DNA of 64,000 nucleotides from Rubellimicrobium thermophilum DSM 16684 (GTDB lineage Bacteria > Pseudomonadota > Alphaproteobacteria > Rhodobacterales > Rhodobacteraceae), in assembly GCF_000442315.1 (NCBI RefSeq), contig NZ_KE557322.1, positions 212,447 through 276,446 of the forward strand, in the 5' to 3' direction. Under the pieces are notes generated by a model. That model was not told the DNA's origin and made no database searches. It worked only from the letters and a program-made list of their open reading frames with translations. The translations under genes were made by a program, and so were the position numbers. Position 1 is the first letter of the stretch. Every line of letters begins with the position of its first letter. Of this stretch, positions 60,695 through 64,000 are shown piece by piece.

Positions 60695-61476
60695 TCATTC
60701 GATGGAAAAGTCACGGCGGCGCCATATTTCGTCCGGCCCGCAGAACTCCACGAGCTCATGGCCCGCGGCCTGCATGATCCGGGCGATGGCGGGCGAGCCG
60801 CGGTTGTTCTCGATCGCCCAGACGCCGATGCGATGCTGCGCGAAGGGAAAACCGGCCAGAACGGCCTCTTCCCCGCCTCGATGTCGAGCGAGACGAAATG
60901 GGGATGAGGAAGGCCCGATTCGGTCAGCAGGCGGGAGAGGCTGCGGGTCTGGACGCGCAAGCGCCGCTCGCGATGGCGGGGATCGGCCCGCACGCGGGCC
61001 AGGATCGCCGGGTCATAGGTGGCGACAAGGCCCGACATCTGGGTATAGCCTTCGGCCACCTCGAGGAACTCGGCCTCGCCATCCTCCGCGGCCACCGCAT
61101 AGGGCAGGCAGGGACAGCGGCGGGCGGCGCGGGCCCTTTCGAGATGGAGGGGAACCGGTTCGACGAGAATCCCGGTCCAGAAGCGGCGCGTTTCGAGAAA
61201 CAGCGTGTTGGAGCCCGTCACCCCGTCATGGCCGCCGATATCGGCAAAGGTCAGATGCGTGCGTCCGCCGAAGAGACGGTCCACCACCGCATCCTGACCG
61301 GCCTGCGAGCTGTAGGCATAGGCCGGGTCGAGCATCCGCGCGATCCCGTGCAGGCGGCGGACCAGCTCGCCCCGCCGCCGGCTGCGATCCTGGGCGAGCT
61401 GGGCGAGCAGATCCGCCCGCATGGCGAGCAGTTCGGCCCGCACCCGGGCGAGGCGCGCATCGATGCCATCGCTCAT
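60695..61476 (-). CDS. FkbM family methyltransferase (frameshifted)
   Basis: SAM-dependent O-methyltransferase-like protein of the FkbM type, usually acting on sugars or surface glycans. In the 260 residues after correction: a charged N-terminal helix, AYSSQAGQDAVVDRLFG, FADIGGHDGVTGSNTLFLE (the SAM-binding loop D-x-G), EPVPLHLERARAARRC, LPHPHFVSLDIEAG and then EEAVLAGFPF and IGVWAIENN in a second frame. One base is missing in the CCCC run at 60871-60874. The corrected frame ends RRRDFSIE with TGA at 60695. The start overlaps the DUF6165 stop (ATGA). Confidence 0.85.
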
Positions 61477-61882
61477 GGGGCACCTGGGGCATCGGGGGGG
61501 GCGTAGGCGGTGTAGGACTTCTCCTCCACCAGGGGCGAGCCCGTCGCCTCGTTGATGGCGCGCTTGATCGCCGCCCGGCGGTCGTTCTGCTGATAAACCG
61601 ACCGGGCGAGCGCCACGAAGCCCGGCCCGAAATCCCCTGCGGCCTCGCAGGCGCGGATGGCATCCTCGATGTCCCAGAGCGATTCGTTGACCGCCCGCAG
61701 CGCCTCGAGAAGGGGTTCGAGGGCCGGATCGGGCGGGATCGCTTCGGCGGCCACCTCCTCGAGCGCGGCCAGCTCGCGCCGGACATTGGCAAGGCGGGCG
61801 GGATCGGCGATCCGCTCGGCCTGATGCGCAGGATGGCGATCTTGTCGAGAAGCTCGCCGGCAGAGACAGGCACGCGGATCAT
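61473..61882 (-). CDS. DUF6165 family protein (frameshifted)
   Basis: About 136 residues. The N-terminal MIRVPVSAGELLDKIAILRI is in one frame and the rest, AERIADPARLANVRRELAAL and NESLWDIEDAIRACEAAGD and ARSVYQQNDRRAAIKRAINE, in another. Together they fit the DUF6165 pattern (vSxGEl.DKlTIL.IK.eri.). One base is missing near 61821-61826. These small helical proteins accompany glycosyltransferases and polysaccharide genes, but no biochemical function is known. It is flanked by ATGA overlaps with both the FkbM and the TPR-glycosyltransferase genes, so it is part of one coupled operon. Confidence 0.78.
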
Positions 61883-63282
61883 GGGCGCCGCCCGTCTGTA
61901 CGTGCCCTCGCCAGCGGCTCGAGCGCGGCGCGGACACGGGCCAGGACGCCCGCCCAGTCGCGCGGCCTGTCCTGCCGCCACAGCCGCATGGAGGGATACC
62001 AGGGGGTCGTCTCCCCCTCCTGTCCCCAGAGCCAGAAGGCATCCCAGTGGAGCAGCGTCCAGCAGGGCAGCCCGAGCGAACCGGCCAGATGCGCTGTCAC
62101 CGTGCAGGTGGTCAGCACGAGGTCCATCCCCTCCATCAGGGCGGCGCAATCGGCGAAATCGCGGTCATGGGAGCCCAGATCGGGGATCAGGGCGGCCGTG
62201 CCGTCGGCGCGGAAGCCCTCGATCGCCGGACCCTTGTAGAGCGAGAGCATCTGCAGGCCGGGAATGTCGAGCAGCGCATGCAGGTCGCGATGGGAGAGCG
62301 AGCGGAAGGCATTGGCCCGATAGGTGACCGATCCCGTCCAGACGACGCCGACGCGGAAGCGGTCGCGGAAGGGGGCGAGGAGGGCGCGGGCGCGGGCACG
62401 GGCATCCTCGGGGATCGTCAGGCGGACCGGCGGCGGGATGGTGCCGCTGCGGGAGAAATGCAGCAGCGGCAGATCCATCATGTCGGCATAGCAGTCGAAG
62501 CCGCCGGGCGGGGCGCCGGGGCCGGTCCAGTCTGCCCCTTCGAGGCGCTGCATCAGCCGCGCGAGCGGCGCTTCGGTCAGAAGAGACACATGGGCGGGGG
62601 CCGCCGCGCGCAGGGCGGGCAGGAAGCGGGCAAAGCAGAGCGTGTCTCCGAAGCCCTGTTCGGGCAGCACGAGGATCCTGCGGCCGGTCAGATCGCCGCC
62701 GTCCCATTTCGGGGCACGCAGCGCGCGCGGCTTCAGCTCTCCTGTCCGCCAGCGGGCCGCATAGTGGCGGAACCCCTGCGCCCAATCGCCGGCCTTGAGC
62801 CGCGTCAGGGCCAGCTGGATCTCGAGTTCGGCATCCTCGGGAAAGCGGCGGCGGGCCTGCTCCAGAAGGCGGGTTCCCTCCTCCAGCCGGCCCAGCGCGC
62901 GCAGGGCCTTGGCGGCCATGGCGGGCTGGGTCGGGTCGTCCGGCATCTCCCGCATCAGGGCCAGCCGCAGTGCGAGCGACCGCTCATGCGCGCCCAGATC
63001 GTTGAGGACATTGGCCAGGTTGTTGCGCACCCCCCGCGACCGCGGATCGAGGGCGAAGGCGCGTTCCTGCGCGGCGAGAGCCAGATCATGCCGCCCCTGC
63101 TGGCGCAGCAGGGCCCCGAGATTGGTCCAGACCCCCGCATCCTTCGGCCCCCGGGCGAGAAAGGCGGCATAGCGGCCCAGCGCCTCGTCCAGGCGGCCGG
63201 CCCGATGCGCGGCGATTGCGGCCTCGCGCAGGGCGGCGGGACTGGTGAGGGGGGCGCCCTCCGGAGCGGGCAGGATCGTCAT
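61879..63282 (-). CDS. TPR-repeat protein with a glycosyltransferase-like C-terminal domain
   Basis: A 467-residue soluble protein. The N-terminal half contains at least three TPR units (AIAAHRAGRLDEALGRYAAF; AGVWTNLGALLRQQGRHDLA; RSRGVRNNLANVLNDLGAHE). The C-terminal half has RILVLPEQGFGDTLCFARFL, VGVVWTGSVTYRANAFRSLS and DLVLTTCTVTAHLAGSLGLP, a pattern common to TPR-fused glycosyltransferase (GT9/GT41-like) proteins. The substrate is unknown. ATG 63282 overlaps the stop of the upstream gene, and its own stop overlaps the DUF6165 gene. Next to a flagellar cluster it may modify flagellin or the surface, but that is inference. Confidence 0.85.
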   Translation of the reverse strand: MTILPAPEGAPLTSPAALREAAIAAHRAGRLDEALGRYAAFLARGPKDAGVWTNLGALLRQQGRHDLALAAQERAFALDPRSRGVRNNLANVLNDLGAHERSLALRLALMREMPDDPTQPAMAAKALRALGRLEEGTRLLEQARRRFPEDAELEIQLALTRLKAGDWAQGFRHYAARWRTGELKPRALRAPKWDGGDLTGRRILVLPEQGFGDTLCFARFLPALRAAAPAHVSLLTEAPLARLMQRLEGADWTGPGAPPGGFDCYADMMDLPLLHFSRSGTIPPPVRLTIPEDARARARALLAPFRDRFRVGVVWTGSVTYRANAFRSLSHRDLHALLDIPGLQMLSLYKGPAIEGFRADGTAALIPDLGSHDRDFADCAALMEGMDLVLTTCTVTAHLAGSLGLPCWTLLHWDAFWLWGQEGETTPWYPSMRLWRQDRPRDWAGVLARVRAALEPLARARTDGRRP

Positions 63283-63650
63283 TCGGCCGCGCGCGACGTG
63301 CGGCGAACCGGCGAGAGGAGGCGTGCCGGCCGCCGCGCCTCTGCCGCCTCGAAGAGGGAGAAGGTCTGGTTGACGTAATTCACCGCGCCCGAGATCAGAT
63401 CCATGTAATCGCGCAATTCCGGCGTCACCTCGGTCTCGACCATGGCCACGCCGCGATCGGGGGGGACCGTCTCGAACAGGACATAGAACAGGGGATCGCC
63501 GCGGTTCAGGCGGATGGGCTTGTCCGGTTCGTGCCATTCGAAGGCCCACATCAGCGGGCGGGGCCAGACATCGATGGGAAAGCGGCCGCCGAAGATCGTG
63601 CCCGGCAGGGGATCGGGGCGGTAATGCATGAAGGGGGCGACCTGGCTCAT
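63279..63650 (-). CDS. Conserved protein of the glycan module, C-terminal part or separate gene
   Basis: 123 residues starting MSQVAPFMHYRPDPLPGTIF and containing RFPIDVWPRPLMWAFEWHEP, FYVLFETVPPDRG and DLISGAVNYVNQTFSLFEAA, with a basic C-terminus. I recall Rhodobacteraceae proteins in which this segment follows directly on the sequence encoded just upstream (ending ..FVADEPV), so the two may be one gene split by a stop and a frame change around 63650-63654. Removing a single base would not clear the TAG, so two genes cannot be excluded. The function is unknown. It overlaps the TPR-glycosyltransferase gene as ATGA. Confidence 0.65.
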   Translation of the reverse strand: MSQVAPFMHYRPDPLPGTIFGGRFPIDVWPRPLMWAFEWHEPDKPIRLNRGDPLFYVLFETVPPDRGVAMVETEVTPELRDYMDLISGAVNYVNQTFSLFEAAEARRPARLLSPVRRTSRAAE

Positions 63651-63651
63651 C

Positions 63652-64000
63652 CTAGACCGGCTCGTCGGCGACGAAGAGATAGGGCAGGGCGAGCTGGATC
63701 GTCGGGACGCCGGGATGGCGCCATTCCACCTCGTTCGTGAGATGGAGCTTCTCGCCCAGCTTGGAGGCGCGGATGGCCGAGGCCTCTCCGGCGAGGTTGC
63801 GCAGCACCGGCCGGCCCTGCCCGTCGCGGGCGAAGCCGACATGGATGTCGAAGGGGCAGCGGATCAGGAAATGGCGCGATTCGAGATTGATGACCGCCGG
63901 ACAGCGCGAGGCGGACTTGGCATGGCGGCGGTTGAGATCGGCCGAGCGGACGCGCTCGGGCGGGGCATAGATGATGCCGCCCTTCTGTTCCGTCAGGCAC
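63652..64000 (-). CDS. Conserved protein of the glycan module (runs off right edge)
   Basis: A reading frame entering from the right edge and ending in TAG at 63652-63654. The visible 115 residues include EQKGGIIYAPPERVRSADLN, CPAVINLESRHFLIRCPFDI, DGQGRPVLRNLAGEASAIRA and VEWRHPGVPTIQLALPYLFV. The start lies beyond the window. The chain probably continues into the following gene at 63650, one base downstream, as a single protein of about 240 residues or more in other genomes as I recall them. No domain function is known; it resembles conserved unknowns found near FkbM methyltransferases. Confidence 0.65.
   Translation of the reverse strand, partial: CLTEQKGGIIYAPPERVRSADLNRRHAKSASRCPAVINLESRHFLIRCPFDIHVGFARDGQGRPVLRNLAGEASAIRASKLGEKLHLTNEVEWRHPGVPTIQLALPYLFVADEPV

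Noticed and set aside
8266-61826. Reading the broken genes as true pseudogenes or programmed frameshifts
   Set aside because: Breaks occur in many unrelated genes, including essential dxs, always one base and mostly in G/C runs without slippery-site context, while conserved motifs persist on both sides. Sequencing error explains this more simply.
1-64000. tRNA, rRNA, CRISPR arrays, insertion sequences, integrases or prophage
   Set aside because: Looked for on both strands; no repeat-spacer arrays, transposase-like products or RNA gene signatures were recognised. A tRNAscan or covariance search would be more sensitive.

Overview
The window is about 64 kb of very GC-rich DNA from an alphaproteobacterium, most likely a member of the Rhodobacteraceae/Rhodobacterales. 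Grounds: the gene orders infB, secA with a downstream anchored protein, HDAC-xseB-ispA-dxs and hrcA-grpE next to rph-rdgB-hemW; a flagellar cluster with FlaF and FlbT; CtrA-type boxes (TTAA-N7-TTAA) in front of flagellar operons; and a family palindromic repeat. Assignments rest on reading translations and motifs by eye; no database search was possible. No rRNA, tRNA, CRISPR array, prophage or insertion sequence was recognised.

Left part (1-29.2 kb) is core housekeeping: the end of infB, a 48-residue protein, mutT, argJ, a parvulin isomerase, secA, radC, a DUF1810 protein and an epimerase, terC, a bacterial voltage-gated sodium channel, the isoprenoid block dxs-ispA-xseB with an HDAC-like hydrolase, argG, a sulfotransferase/aminotransferase/sugar-kinase operon, mutS, grpE-hrcA, and rph-rdgB-hemW.

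Middle and right part (29.2-60.6 kb) is one nearly continuous flagellar cluster: flgD-fliK; flgJ-flgN; fliC, flaF-flbT and a DUF1217 gene; fliI; flgB-flgC-fliE-fliQ-flgF-flgG-flgA-flgH-fliL2; flhA-fliR-flhB; a lytic transglycosylase; motA with a large secreted partner; motE-like, a membrane coiled-coil protein and fliL; fliF-fliH-fliN-fliP; flgE-flgK-flgL-flgI; and motB. CtrA-like boxes lie in most of the promoter gaps, and the spacer of four of them is CCG(A/G)ATC. The last 3.3 kb (FkbM methyltransferase, DUF6165, TPR-glycosyltransferase and one or two conserved unknowns) looks like a surface-glycan module, possibly acting on the flagellum.

Two window-wide features stand out. Three parS sites (two perfect, one 15/16) lie 15-17 kb apart, each between convergent genes, suggesting an origin-proximal segment. 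About 20 single-base frameshifts, nearly all in G/C homopolymers and splitting otherwise well-conserved genes, point to uncorrected long-read errors rather than gene decay. The affected genes are given here as full-length joined genes with the frameshift position noted.
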